Assembly (NCBI RefSeq): GCF_017744135.1
Contig: NZ_JAGHQU010000022.1
Span: forward strand, 1-32,057
Length of the DNA: 32,057 nt
DNA from: Endozoicomonas sp. G2_2
Lineage (GTDB): Bacteria; Pseudomonadota; Gammaproteobacteria; Nevskiales; Salinisphaeraceae
Direction of reading: 5' to 3'
Below are positions 1 to 7,930 of this stretch, one piece after another. Every line of letters begins with the position of its first letter. The stretch's first letter is position 1. The notes beneath the pieces are model-generated. The model was not told the origin of the DNA. It saw only the letters and a list, made by a program, of their open reading frames with translations, and searched no databases. The position numbers and the translations under genes were made by a program.

Positions 1-1072
1 CTAGTGACTCGGGGGTGTAGACTCCGCGGTCGCCTAAGGTCGGCCCGCCCGGCTGGACATAATCGACTCGGCCGCTTACGTTTGAAATAACCATCCCACG
101 CGCCGGCGTCCGGACAGGGATCGTCACCCCGACGTCGAAGAACGGCTGCAGCATGGCGGTGACCAAGCGATCGCAGATATGCCGAGCCTCCAAGCTATCA
201 ACGCAGCTAAAAACGATGTCGGCTTCGGCGACGGCTTCGATGGCATCTCGTTTGCTGATATCGCTCACGATAGGCCTAACACGCGTACTTGAGCGAATAC
301 GATTTGCAGCATTCGCAAATACGTCGACCTTTAGGACATTCTCACTCGCGTCAGCCTCCGTTGTGTTGAGTATTCGGTTCAAGTTTTTCTGTTCCACGCG
401 GTCATAATCCACCACGATCAATTCGCCAACACCCATGCGAAGCAACTGCTCGGCGACAACACTCCCCGTACCTGACACGCCCACCACCGCCACGCTGAGC
501 TTGGCCAACACGGTCGTCATTCCCTCACCGAAAGCCATGGTGTGCTTACACGGTTTCTCATCATCATCCCAGCAGAAGCGAAGGTCATTTCCGTAAATCG
601 CGACCAATTCCACAGCGTGAGCGCTCATCGTGCGGTCGTAGACTCGAGCTTTGATCTCGCCGCCGGGGACCATAATGGCGCTCCCATGCCAAGGCTGATG
701 TTCGTTGCGACCGACTGGACCTGCCATGATCAATGACCGGATGACTTCTTGGTCTGACTGATCGTCTATATGTGAGAATTCGTACACACCCGTCGGATGT
801 GAATGAAGCAAGAGAATAGACAAGTCATCCCCCTCTGCGGCAGCCAGCGCCTGGTCAATATATTCACCAGGCCAAGTCAAGTAGGAGGCCGTTCGATGAC
901 ACTGTTTATGGGGGACCTCAACGACATCACGGACGAGCAGTTTTAGCCCTGCACGTTCGACACGCGAACAGAGCAGAATAGCTGCGGCCTCCTTCCCATC
1001 GCCGGGGAACAGGTGCCTTTCTAGTCGTCGATGAGTAACACCTGGTAGAACGAGTGTGCGGGGCCGAATCAT
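1..1072 (-). CDS. JAB (JAMM) deubiquitinase-E1 (ThiF) fusion, 3' end outside window
   Basis: I translated this frame directly; 357 codons are present and it leaves the window without a stop. The N-terminal domain is a JAB/JAMM metalloprotease with every signature residue: Glu28, then H90-S-H92-P, seven residues from Pro93 to Phe99, Ser100 and Asp103 (the HxHx7SxxD pattern). The second half is a ThiF/MoeB/E1 adenylating domain with the nucleotide loop GVSGTG at 198-203, then IVVDYDRVEQKNLNR at 219-233. In this family the JAB half cleaves ubiquitin-like proteins and the E1 half adenylates their C-termini. The ATG at 1072 overlaps the stop of the upstream multiubiquitin-E2 gene (ATGA), so the two are translationally coupled. 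The true catalytic Cys of the E1 cannot be assigned with certainty; Cys residues occur in FSCVDS and HICDR. Family assignment is firm; the target is unknown. Confidence 0.9.
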   Translation of the reverse strand, partial: MIRPRTLVLPGVTHRRLERHLFPGDGKEAAAILLCSRVERAGLKLLVRDVVEVPHKQCHRTASYLTWPGEYIDQALAAAEGDDLSILLLHSHPTGVYEFSHIDDQSDQEVIRSLIMAGPVGRNEHQPWHGSAIMVPGGEIKARVYDRTMSAHAVELVAIYGNDLRFCWDDDEKPCKHTMAFGEGMTTVLAKLSVAVVGVSGTGSVVAEQLLRMGVGELIVVDYDRVEQKNLNRILNTTEADASENVLKVDVFANAANRIRSSTRVRPIVSDISKRDAIEAVAEADIVFSCVDSLEARHICDRLVTAMLQPFFDVGVTIPVRTPARGMVISNVSGRVDYVQPGGPTLGDRGVYTPESL

Positions 1073-2175
1073 GCCTCAATCTCCCGACCTAAGGCTTCAT
1101 CTACAAGACCCAAGTGGGTTGCGACGTTGTCACGAGTAGGAGACCAGCGATTAGCAGCATTGCGGTGGCGCGACCAGCGTTGGAACGACACGCCAACAAT
1201 AGTCTTCCGACCATCCGTAGCAGGCGGGGCTTTCCCGTTTTCGTGTGAAAGCGGGGGGTCACAGTAGAACATATCAATTTGCGCTGACGGATAAGACCGT
1301 GGAATCTCCAGCGCGAGACGACAACTGGGCACGTTGTAACCTCTGGGAACAGCATAGTTTTCGATTATCAACCAGCGGCGCCCACCCTCCGCGATGGTCT
1401 CCCAGCAATAGTTCGATGCCGTGAAAAAATCCTCGTCTTTTGGCAATAGTGAGAAGTCACGGCGGGGCGACTGTCCGTCACCGTTATTGACCTCTTTCGG
1501 CCGCAACCACAAGCGCTCGATTCCCGGCTGATCAAGATCGATGACATCGTCGAGTTCGACCGCGCTATGCGGCTTGCCTTTCATTTTTAAAACGATTACG
1601 CATTTTTGAGAGGTGTCGAAACCGGCTCTCACAAGCGCGTCTCGAACGATTACGTCTGGGTGATCCCATTCGGTAGGCTCACCTTGTACATCCAACCGCC
1701 ACTTCCGCTCACGCGTATAAAAGCGCTCTACGCCGGCACCGCTCAAATCTACTGACTCTCCGTGTTCAAGCTCTCGGTCAGGTTCATCTCGCAGTTCTAG
1801 CCAAACCGTTCGATTAGAGGGCACACGGCAAATCCGACGGATCGTTTCAAGGTCCAGTGGACCGGCCCAAGCGTAACGGTCGTCGTCAAAGACGAAATAA
1901 GAGACATGGTCCGCACGAATGGCCAAAAACTCGATAGCGGATCCATTCTTAGGAATGCGAGTCACTTCCTCCAACCCGATCTCTCGAGTCGGCCCCGTCT
2001 CAGGCCATAGCAACAGCGCAAACTCTGTATCGGGCCTAAGGTCTGCAGCGGCTATCACTTGCCGGCCAGTCGGAGTGCGGTCGGTTAGCGATACGGGCTC
2101 GCCATTGACGTAGACCCCCGACTTTTCGTCAGACACGTGGTTGGAAGAAGACTGACCGTTTTCGAAGCTGCTCAT
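1069..2175 (-). CDS. Triple ubiquitin-like (multiubiquitin) protein fused to a prokaryotic E2-like domain
   Basis: The 368-residue protein has three tandem beta-grasp-like repeats at roughly 20-88, 92-157 and 159-226. Each ends in a similar strand (EFLAIRAD, ERFYTRERKW, ERLWLRPKE), as in the Multi_ubiq family. Residues 245-368 resemble the prokaryotic E2 family E: LPKDEDFF near 244, VPRGYNVP at 276-283, IPRSYPSAQIDMFY at 291-304, FQRWSRHR at 331-338 and a terminal helix with THLGLVDEAL. Such proteins occur in bacterial ubiquitination-like operons with E1 and JAB partners, which is exactly what follows here with a 4-bp overlap. GGAGAA lies 9 bp before the ATG. The repeats end in charged linker sequence, with no exposed Gly-Gly. 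Cys residues in the E2 part are 257, 285 and 305 only; none lies after residue 305. Family is confident; mechanism is inferred. Confidence 0.85.
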   Translation of the reverse strand: MSSFENGQSSSNHVSDEKSGVYVNGEPVSLTDRTPTGRQVIAAADLRPDTEFALLLWPETGPTREIGLEEVTRIPKNGSAIEFLAIRADHVSYFVFDDDRYAWAGPLDLETIRRICRVPSNRTVWLELRDEPDRELEHGESVDLSGAGVERFYTRERKWRLDVQGEPTEWDHPDVIVRDALVRAGFDTSQKCVIVLKMKGKPHSAVELDDVIDLDQPGIERLWLRPKEVNNGDGQSPRRDFSLLPKDEDFFTASNYCWETIAEGGRRWLIIENYAVPRGYNVPSCRLALEIPRSYPSAQIDMFYCDPPLSHENGKAPPATDGRKTIVGVSFQRWSRHRNAANRWSPTRDNVATHLGLVDEALGREIEA

Positions 2176-2201
2176 CGCTCGTTCTCCAAATTTGTATCGT
2201 T

Positions 2202-2221
2202 TCGTTCGTTATAACGAACGA
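2202..2221. promoter_or_regulatory. Perfect 20-bp palindrome, candidate operator between divergent operons
   Basis: TCGTTCGTTATAACGAACGA is a perfect inverted repeat in the gap between the ubiquitin-like operon and the XRE-ImmA pair. On the minus strand a TTGACA hexamer lies at 2254-2259; with a 17-bp spacer the -10 would be the weak CATGGT (2231-2236), so the palindrome would cover the start of the leftward transcript. A rightward TATAGT lies at 2281-2286. Binding by the adjacent XRE protein is an inference from position and symmetry. Confidence 0.6.
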
Positions 2222-2314
2222 CTGGTGAGCACCATGACTGCTGCGAGCCATTCTGTCAACCGTTATTTTTTTGTTCGGTATATAGTATGGTCGCCATCCT
2301 TCTTAGGAGACCCA

Positions 2315-2641
2315 ATGGCAACATCAATCGGAAAAAAAATACGCTCCCGGCGAAACGAGCTCGAAATGAGCCTCGACCAACTCGCAAAGGCTACGGGGTC
2401 TAGTAAGGGATATCTTTGGGAACTCGAGAATCGGGAAAAGGCCAATCCTTCCACCGATAAACTCATCAAGATTGCTTCCGCACTGCGCGTTACAGAAGAG
2501 TTCTTACTGGATCGATCGACCGAGGTTGATCCAGAAACCGGCATGCTCGACGAAGCGTTTTTCCGCCGCTACAAACAGCTTGATACTAGGGCGAAGAAAA
2601 AGGTTCGTCAGTTTTTGGACTTTTGGGATGACGAGGACTGA
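2315..2641 (+). CDS. XRE-family helix-turn-helix regulator
   Basis: This 108-residue protein starts at the ATG preceded by TAGGAGA (2304-2310). A longer upstream frame to 2192 exists but runs through the promoter region and is unlikely. Residues 2-60 form a typical Cro/C1 HTH: IGKKIRSRRNELEMSLDQLAKATGSSKGYLWELE followed by NPSTDKLIKIASALRV. The C-terminal 45 residues are charged and end in FLDFWDDED, a short tail of the kind that ImmA-type peptidases could cleave. It is followed after 2 bp by the ImmA/IrrE gene. Paired XRE-ImmA regulators (for example CapH-CapP of CBASS systems) repress a neighbouring defence operon until DNA damage triggers cleavage. That role is inferred here from the divergent layout. 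Confidence 0.88.
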   Translation: MATSIGKKIRSRRNELEMSLDQLAKATGSSKGYLWELENREKANPSTDKLIKIASALRVTEEFLLDRSTEVDPETGMLDEAFFRRYKQLDTRAKKKVRQFLDFWDDED

Positions 2642-2643
2642 GC

Positions 2644-3531
2644 ATGCCGACCGGAAGCCCGATTGCCGAAGCCAATAAGATTTCTCAGCTGCTTCGAGCG
2701 CTACCTGACGAGGAGCGCTTCCCTGTCGATGTAGAAAGGGTGGCCAAGGAGGTGAGTAGAGTTCGATATGCGAACGAGCCTATCGTCTCGATTGAGCCCT
2801 TCGACATTAAGGGAGTCGATGGCCTCCTCGCTCAACACCCAAGTGCTAAGAAATGGAAAATCGGCTACAACAGCCAAATTCAGTCCCCGGGCAGAATCCG
2901 GTTTACGTTGGCCCATGAGTTTGGGCATTACATTCTGCACCGGCAACTGCGGAATCGGTGCCAGTGCTCACCTAAGAACATGTATGAGTGGGATGAGCGG
3001 AATATAGAGGCCGAAGCGGATGTGTTTGCATCGTTCCTGCTCATGCCGCTAGACGACTTTCGCACCCAAGTGGCTGGGCAATCACCGTCCATAGAAATGC
3101 TTCGCCGTTGTAGCGATCGATATGGGGTTTCGTTAATGGCGGCGGCTCTAAAATGGACAGAAATCGCAACACAGCGCGCGGTGGTGGTTGCCGTTCGAGA
3201 TGGTTTCGTACTATGGGCGAGATCAAGTCGTAGCGCCTTCAGATCGAAGGTTTATCTTTCGTCTAAGAAATTCACAATTCCAATTCCGGACGAGTCGGCT
3301 GTAAATCAAGCTGATGCTACTAGCGGGCCTATCACCGGCAAATTGAGGGCGAACGCATGGTTTAGTAACGAACCTAGCGACGTTGAACTGATCGAACACG
3401 CAATCGCATTTGAAGGCGACTACCCGTACACGCTAGGTTTGCTACTTCTGCCGGACGAGAGCCCTCGCTGGGAGTCACCTGAGAATGAGATCCTCGCTCC
3501 CGTCTACCAGTCTCTTCAGTGGCGGAAGTAG
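2644..3531 (+). CDS. ImmA/IrrE-family metallo-endopeptidase
   Basis: This 295-residue protein has the zinc motif HEFGH at 91-95 in the context RFTLAHEFGHYILH. The downstream helix EAEADVFASFLLMP (122-135) supplies Glu124 as the probable third ligand and carries the family's FAxxLLMP signature. The start lies 2 bp after the XRE stop, so the two genes are coupled. Members cleave HTH repressors, as ImmA does in ICEBs1 and IrrE in Deinococcus. The C-terminal half (about 170-295) has no motif I recognise and may be a sensory domain. It converges on the gene ending at 3601, and I see no terminator in the 69 bp between them. Confidence 0.88.
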   Translation: MPTGSPIAEANKISQLLRALPDEERFPVDVERVAKEVSRVRYANEPIVSIEPFDIKGVDGLLAQHPSAKKWKIGYNSQIQSPGRIRFTLAHEFGHYILHRQLRNRCQCSPKNMYEWDERNIEAEADVFASFLLMPLDDFRTQVAGQSPSIEMLRRCSDRYGVSLMAAALKWTEIATQRAVVVAVRDGFVLWARSSRSAFRSKVYLSSKKFTIPIPDESAVNQADATSGPITGKLRANAWFSNEPSDVELIEHAIAFEGDYPYTLGLLLLPDESPRWESPENEILAPVYQSLQWRK

Positions 3532-3600
3532 GCAAATTCCTCCATCGGTACGTCCGTTATTGGGAAAAGTCGAAGGCTAAATTTATAAAAGAGAAAAGAG

Positions 3601-4563
3601 CTACGTTTCAAGCTGGCTCGCCGCGGGATCATCGATCTCGCGCAAGTCGTAGTAATCTCTACTAGCTCCGGTAGCCACATTCGTCACTCTCGTACGATTG
3701 AACAAAGCGCTTAACCGCTGCCCGATGCGAAGTCCCTGTACTCGCGGAAGCATTGTCTGCGGGAAGGTGGCTCTGATCACGTTACCTTGACCGCCGTCAA
3801 CTTCTATTCGTCCATTCCTGCCGATAAGATGAACAATACCTTCTATTTGAATAACTTCGCGCGTTTGAGCTGAAATTTGATGTAGCCGATCTGATAAAGC
3901 AGCAATAGTTGTGGCATTTGCCGTCCACTCGTATTTCGAGTGATCGGGCGCCCGCCACAGAATCGATGCCTCAAGCTGAGCTTTTTGCAAAGCATCAATT
4001 AAGTTCGTCAATTTTTTAGTACCACGATCTCCCAGAGCATGTACCTGTGCCATCAAGGCATCCTCCTGTTGGAAGTCGGTAAGTAACGAAAAAGTAGTTT
4101 CCAACGTGTCTTCGAGAAGACTGCGACCAAGTATGTCCGGATTCGTTTTGCCCGTGATGAACACGCGAGTAGATCCAGCTGCAAGCCCACCGAATCGCAA
4201 TCCAAGCATTTCCTTGAGCTCTTCACGGAACGGCCCCCTCGCTTCTAGCCCGCGCTCATGTCTACTTGCTGTGGCGTACAGAAATCTAGCGATATGGGTT
4301 GCTAGGCTACCGAGCAGGTCGAGCGGCAAAGTCCCATTCTGAGCTTTCTGCCCCGACAGCCGTAACTCCACGACTTCAACCTCGCGCTGCGCCTTTGCAT
4401 GCGCTAGCTGCTGCTGAAGGTCGTCTACGTGGTTACGCATTGATCCCAGGGCAATTTCCTGCGCAAAGTCTTCAGGCGCTCGTTCGTACTGCGCCTCAAG
4501 AACCCTAAGATGCTCGGTAGCGTTTTCGAGTAGGTTCTCAGTGCGACTTATATCAACAACCAT
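3601..4563 (-). CDS. Uncharacterised protein with N-terminal coiled coil, partner of the nucleotidyltransferase-like gene
   Basis: I place the start at the ATG at 4563, giving 320 residues, because it overlaps the upstream gene by 11 bp; a start at 4608 would add 15 residues and lengthen the overlap. Residues 1-75 are heptad-like and rich in Glu, Gln, Leu and Arg (ENLLENATEHLRVLEAQYE, VDDLQQQLAHAKAQREVEVVEL), so a coiled coil is likely. The middle is mostly helical. The last 80 residues (IVHLIGRNGRIEVDGG to RVTNVATGASRDYYDL) look beta-rich and might be an OB- or SH3-like fold. I do not recognise a family. The coupling suggests that it works with the DUF6932-like protein, possibly as the effector of a toxin-antitoxin or defence pair; this is unproven. 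Confidence 0.7.
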   Translation of the reverse strand: MVVDISRTENLLENATEHLRVLEAQYERAPEDFAQEIALGSMRNHVDDLQQQLAHAKAQREVEVVELRLSGQKAQNGTLPLDLLGSLATHIARFLYATASRHERGLEARGPFREELKEMLGLRFGGLAAGSTRVFITGKTNPDILGRSLLEDTLETTFSLLTDFQQEDALMAQVHALGDRGTKKLTNLIDALQKAQLEASILWRAPDHSKYEWTANATTIAALSDRLHQISAQTREVIQIEGIVHLIGRNGRIEVDGGQGNVIRATFPQTMLPRVQGLRIGQRLSALFNRTRVTNVATGASRDYYDLREIDDPAASQLET

Positions 4564-5068
4564 TGCAGCCCACCTCGATAATACCTTTGGGCCGGCCTTC
4601 CCTATCATGGCCGAAGAGTTCGCGCCAATACTGCTCCTGGTCGGCGTTGTCCGCTAACATCAGGTAGACATCGCAGCTGTATCTCTGTTTCACGTGTTGC
4701 CGCTCGGTAACAAAGATCTCTCTCAGGGCACTCTTCTCCTGCACACTGAGCGCGTTGAGATGACTACCTTCCACTATTACAACTAGGTCAACATCTGCAG
4801 GCTCAGGCTTGCTTGATAGCAAAGAGCCATCTACCCAGACTTTAAATGTCGTGCCTATTAGCTGAACCAAGTCCTCAAGGAAGGCGTGCAGCCTAGAGAC
4901 TAAATACGCTCTACGGCCCTTCCTGTCGGTGAACGAGTCAACGAGAATAGGTTTCATATCAGCCGCCGCCATCGGATGAACGCCAGCATCCAACAGCGGC
5001 TCGTACTCAATCGCCAAAGCCCTATGTCCTAAGTCTCCGAACCCCTCCGCTACAATGCTCGAAAGCAA
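4553..5068 (-). CDS. DUF6932-like protein with a nucleotidyltransferase-type GS...DxD core
   Basis: This 171-residue frame begins with TTG at 5068. An early segment, LLDAGVHPMAAADMKPILVDSFTD, resembles the GIHxxT...F opening common to DUF6932 proteins. The core FKVWVDGSLLSSKPEPADVDLVVIVEG (about 75-101) carries a GS followed by a DVD pair, the metal-binding pattern of the minimal nucleotidyltransferase fold. The family is poorly characterised; related small nucleotidyltransferases act as antitoxins or toxins in HEPN-MNT and AbiE-type pairs. The downstream coiled-coil gene overlaps this one by 11 bp. Position beside the ubiquitin-like operon supports a defence-island setting. The start codon is uncertain; the fold call is moderate. 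Confidence 0.7.
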   Translation of the reverse strand: MLSSIVAEGFGDLGHRALAIEYEPLLDAGVHPMAAADMKPILVDSFTDRKGRRAYLVSRLHAFLEDLVQLIGTTFKVWVDGSLLSSKPEPADVDLVVIVEGSHLNALSVQEKSALREIFVTERQHVKQRYSCDVYLMLADNADQEQYWRELFGHDREGRPKGIIEVGCNGC

Positions 5069-5175
5069 GCGAAAAAAGCAAACGCTACTGTTTTACCCTC
5101 CAGCAAGGTGATCAAGGCCCGCTTTTGGCCGATTGCGACCCAAAGCAGTCGTTCTGCCCTATGGGGTTGGCTTGA

Positions 5176-6096
5176 TCAGTTTGGGAGAATCTTGCGTATC
5201 AAACGTCCATCGACCGCTATCAGCCCGAACGCGATCAGCAGCATCCCCATGTAATCAACGGGTGCTAAAGTCTCTCCCAGCACCAGAACACCGAGCAGTA
5301 TGGCTGAGGCAGGGATCAGGAAGGTCACTAGAAGCAGGTTGGTCGCGCCAGCGCTGGCAAGAATCCGGAAATAGAGAATGTACGCCAAGGCGGTCGACAG
5401 AATGGCGAGGCTCGCTATCGCGGCCCACACCCACGCAGACGGCGCATGGGTATCGATGGGCCAGTCGAAGGCAATGACCAGTGGGACCAGCAGCATCGAC
5501 GAGGCCGTGACTTGACCGGCAGCGGTTGTCACAGGGCTGATATTCATCGCCCTGAAGCGTCGACCGAATACTCCTGCAAATGCGTAGGATATGGCTGCAC
5601 CCAAGACGGCAAGCTGGGCGGCAACGTGTCCACCCAGATAGGTTAACGCATCGCCCCCGATCATCAACACCACGCCAACAAAACCGACGATAACGCCTAG
5701 GATCTTGTTCGGCGTGCTGCGTTCGTCCGATAGCAGAGTGCCAGCAACGACGACGGTGAATAGCGGTGTGGTTGCGTTGAGGATCGATGCCAGTCCGGCT
5801 CCGATCTCCGTCTGGCCCCAGACGATCAACGAGAACGGAACCACGTTGTTTAGCAGCCCCATAAGAATGAAGGCTCCCCAAATCCGCGTATCACGTGGTG
5901 GGCGTAGTCCCGTGGCGAACGCAAAGGTCCAGAGCGCAATCGCTGCGACACCGACGCGCAAGAGCACGATCGTCAATGGTGGCAAGGCATCGACCGCGAT
6001 TTCGACAAAGAAGAACGATCCGCCCCACAGCAGCGACAGCGCGACCAACATCGCCCATTCGCGGCTTCCCATCGATTGATTGATTGTCGGTGGCAT
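5176..6096 (-). CDS. EamA/DMT-family transporter
   Basis: This 306-residue integral inner-membrane protein has about ten hydrophobic helices arranged as two EamA repeats. The first repeat contains LSLLWGGSFFFVEIAV near 18-33 and NNVVPFSLIVWGQTEIGAGLASILNATTPLF near 83-113. The second contains LSTALAYILYFRILASAGATNLLLVTFLIPASAILLGVLVLGE near 232-275. Members export amino acids and other metabolites by drug/metabolite-type transport; the substrate cannot be told from sequence. It is a single gene, 107 bp from the nucleotidyltransferase-like gene and followed upstream by the insertion sequence. A long-spaced inverted repeat in its upstream region may be regulatory. Confidence 0.9.
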   Translation of the reverse strand: MPPTINQSMGSREWAMLVALSLLWGGSFFFVEIAVDALPPLTIVLLRVGVAAIALWTFAFATGLRPPRDTRIWGAFILMGLLNNVVPFSLIVWGQTEIGAGLASILNATTPLFTVVVAGTLLSDERSTPNKILGVIVGFVGVVLMIGGDALTYLGGHVAAQLAVLGAAISYAFAGVFGRRFRAMNISPVTTAAGQVTASSMLLVPLVIAFDWPIDTHAPSAWVWAAIASLAILSTALAYILYFRILASAGATNLLLVTFLIPASAILLGVLVLGETLAPVDYMGMLLIAFGLIAVDGRLIRKILPN

Positions 6097-6116
6097 ATTG
6101 TCTCGCCTCTGACGTG

Positions 6117-6203
6117 GTGAGTATTGCGAGTATTTTCATCAAAGCCACCGACGTAGTGCGCTCGTAATCTTGCGGTCTCATTCAGACTCCACCCAATACT
6201 CAC
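6117..6203. promoter_or_regulatory. 10-bp inverted repeat (67-bp spacing) upstream of the EamA gene
   Basis: GTGAGTATTG at 6117-6126 is matched by its exact reverse complement CAATACTCAC at 6194-6203. The pair brackets most of the promoter region of the leftward transporter gene. A second GAGTATT occurs at 6129-6135 in direct orientation. Paired operator sites that support looping would look like this; no regulator gene is adjacent, so the reading is tentative. Confidence 0.35.
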
Positions 6204-6263
6204 TAGCGCCTGGGTCTAGAGTCAGAACGGAAGATCGATGCTTGGCAAATGAGGTCCGCTTCT

Positions 6264-6284
6264 GGCCCAGGCTGTGTGAAAACG
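6264..6284 (+). repeat. IS left inverted repeat
   Basis: GGCC followed by CAGGCTGTGTGAAAACG. It matches the right end at every one of 21 positions. Confidence 0.88.
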
Positions 6285-6328
6285 CCCCCGCCGGTTAAAC
6301 TTCTCGCAGGCTATTAGCGGAGAGCCGG

Positions 6329-7768
6329 ATGAGTCGTTTCGTGACCGGTGCGGACCGTTCGCAGAGCGCGCTGCTGCCAGCGAGCCTCGACGACTACGTC
6401 ACCGAGGACAATCCAGTCCGGGTGGTCGACCTCTTTGTCGATAACCTCGACCTTGCCGATCTCGGATTCGAGCGCGTCACCGCCCAGGCCACCGGTCGGC
6501 CCGGCTATCACCCGGCCACGCTTCTCAAGATCTATATCTACGGCTATCTCAACCGGGTGCAGTCCAGCCGGCGGCTGGAACGCGAGGCCCAGCGTAATAT
6601 CGAGCTCATGTGGTTGACTGGCCGGCTCGCGCCGGACTTCAAGACGATTGCGGATTTCCGTCGAAACAATGGTCCAGCGATCCGACGTGTATGCCGTGAG
6701 TTTGTGATGCTGTGCCGTCGTCTCGACCTGTTCTCGCAGGCGCTGGTCGCTATCGACGGCAGCAAGTTCAAGGCCGTCAACAGCCGCGATCGCAACTTCA
6801 CCCGCGCCAAGGTAAAGCGGCGTATCGAACAGATCGAAGCCAGTGTGGCGCGCTACCTGTCAGAACTCGACAGTGCCGATCGTCAGCGTCAAAGCGAGGT
6901 CACCGAGGCCCGTACGACAAAGCTTCGGGACAAGATCGACACGCTGCGATCGGAAATGCAACGTATGCAGGTTATGGCGAAGGCTGTAGAGGCCGCACCC
7001 GATCAACAGATCTCATTGACTGATCCGGATGCGCGCTCCATGGCGACCGGCGGCAAGGGGTCGGGGATGGTGGGCTACAACGTCCAATCGACGGTTGATG
7101 CGGAACATCATCTGATCGTCGATCATGAGGTCACCAACGTCGGCCATGATCGCTCGCAGCTACAGCCGATGGCAGATCGAGCGCGTTCAGCCATGCAGAC
7201 CGAGACCCTGGCCGCGGTCGCCGACCGCGGTTACTTTAACGGCGAACAGATCGTGGCCTGCGAGAGGTCTGGCATCCAAGTCCATGTGCCGAAGCCGCAG
7301 ACCTCCAACAGCCAGGCCAGAGGCCAGTTCGGCAAACGCGACTTCATCTACGAACCCAATAGCGACACCTATCGTTGCCCGGCCGATCAGACCCTGATCT
7401 GGCGTTTCAGCACGGTGGAAAAAGGCCAGACGCTGCATTGCTACTGGAGCTCAGCCTGCAAAACGTGTGCAATCAAGACGCAATGCACGGCGGCGGCGCA
7501 ACGCCGCGTCAAACGCTGGGAGCACGAATCGGTGCTAGAGCGCATGCAACAGCGGCTGGATCGAGATCCAAATCTTATGCGGATACGACGGCAAACCGTC
7601 GAACATCCCTTCGGAACGCTCAAGCACTGGATGGGCTCGACTCATTTTCTGATGCGCACACTCGCGCATGTGCGAACGGAAATGAGCCTGCACGTGTTGG
7701 CCTATAACCTGAAACGCGTGATGCGGATCATCGGGATCGGGCCGTTGATGTGGGCGATGACTGCCTGA
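6329..7768 (+). CDS. IS1182-family DDE transposase
   Basis: This 479-residue protein has the N-terminal DUF772-type region (TGRPGYHPATLLKIYIYGYLNRVQSSRRLEREAQRN), then the catalytic core. Asp143 lies in LVAIDGSKFKAV, Asp299 in AVADRGYFNGEQI and Glu425 in QTVEHPFGTLKHWMG, which gives a complete DDE set. A long helical insertion with a coiled-coil look (about 160-225) separates the first Asp from the strand GGKGSGMVGYNVQSTVDAEH. A Cys cluster, CYWSSACKTCAIKTQC (371-386), is typical of the family. No frameshift or internal stop is seen, so it should be active. It is the only gene of the element. Confidence 0.93.
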   Translation: MSRFVTGADRSQSALLPASLDDYVTEDNPVRVVDLFVDNLDLADLGFERVTAQATGRPGYHPATLLKIYIYGYLNRVQSSRRLEREAQRNIELMWLTGRLAPDFKTIADFRRNNGPAIRRVCREFVMLCRRLDLFSQALVAIDGSKFKAVNSRDRNFTRAKVKRRIEQIEASVARYLSELDSADRQRQSEVTEARTTKLRDKIDTLRSEMQRMQVMAKAVEAAPDQQISLTDPDARSMATGGKGSGMVGYNVQSTVDAEHHLIVDHEVTNVGHDRSQLQPMADRARSAMQTETLAAVADRGYFNGEQIVACERSGIQVHVPKPQTSNSQARGQFGKRDFIYEPNSDTYRCPADQTLIWRFSTVEKGQTLHCYWSSACKTCAIKTQCTAAAQRRVKRWEHESVLERMQQRLDRDPNLMRIRRQTVEHPFGTLKHWMGSTHFLMRTLAHVRTEMSLHVLAYNLKRVMRIIGIGPLMWAMTA

Positions 7769-7930
7769 GCGCGATAGTGCCCTGTTAACGGCGCGATCGA
7801 AGCGGCCAAAGGCGGATTTGGCGACGGGTCGGAAGCCGGACTAACTGGAATGTCCGTTCGCTCATCACCGCAAAAGCTGACCGAGCAGGGCCACACGATG
7901 CCGTATTGAACTCGTGCGCACCGTTTCATG

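Noticed and set aside
153-736. Short plus-strand open frames at the left edge
   Set aside because: They are antisense to the JAB-E1 fusion, whose minus frame shows complete JAMM and ThiF motifs.
2192-2314. N-terminal extension of the XRE protein to 2192
   Set aside because: It would translate through the palindrome and the likely promoter; the ATG at 2315 has a good ribosome-binding site.
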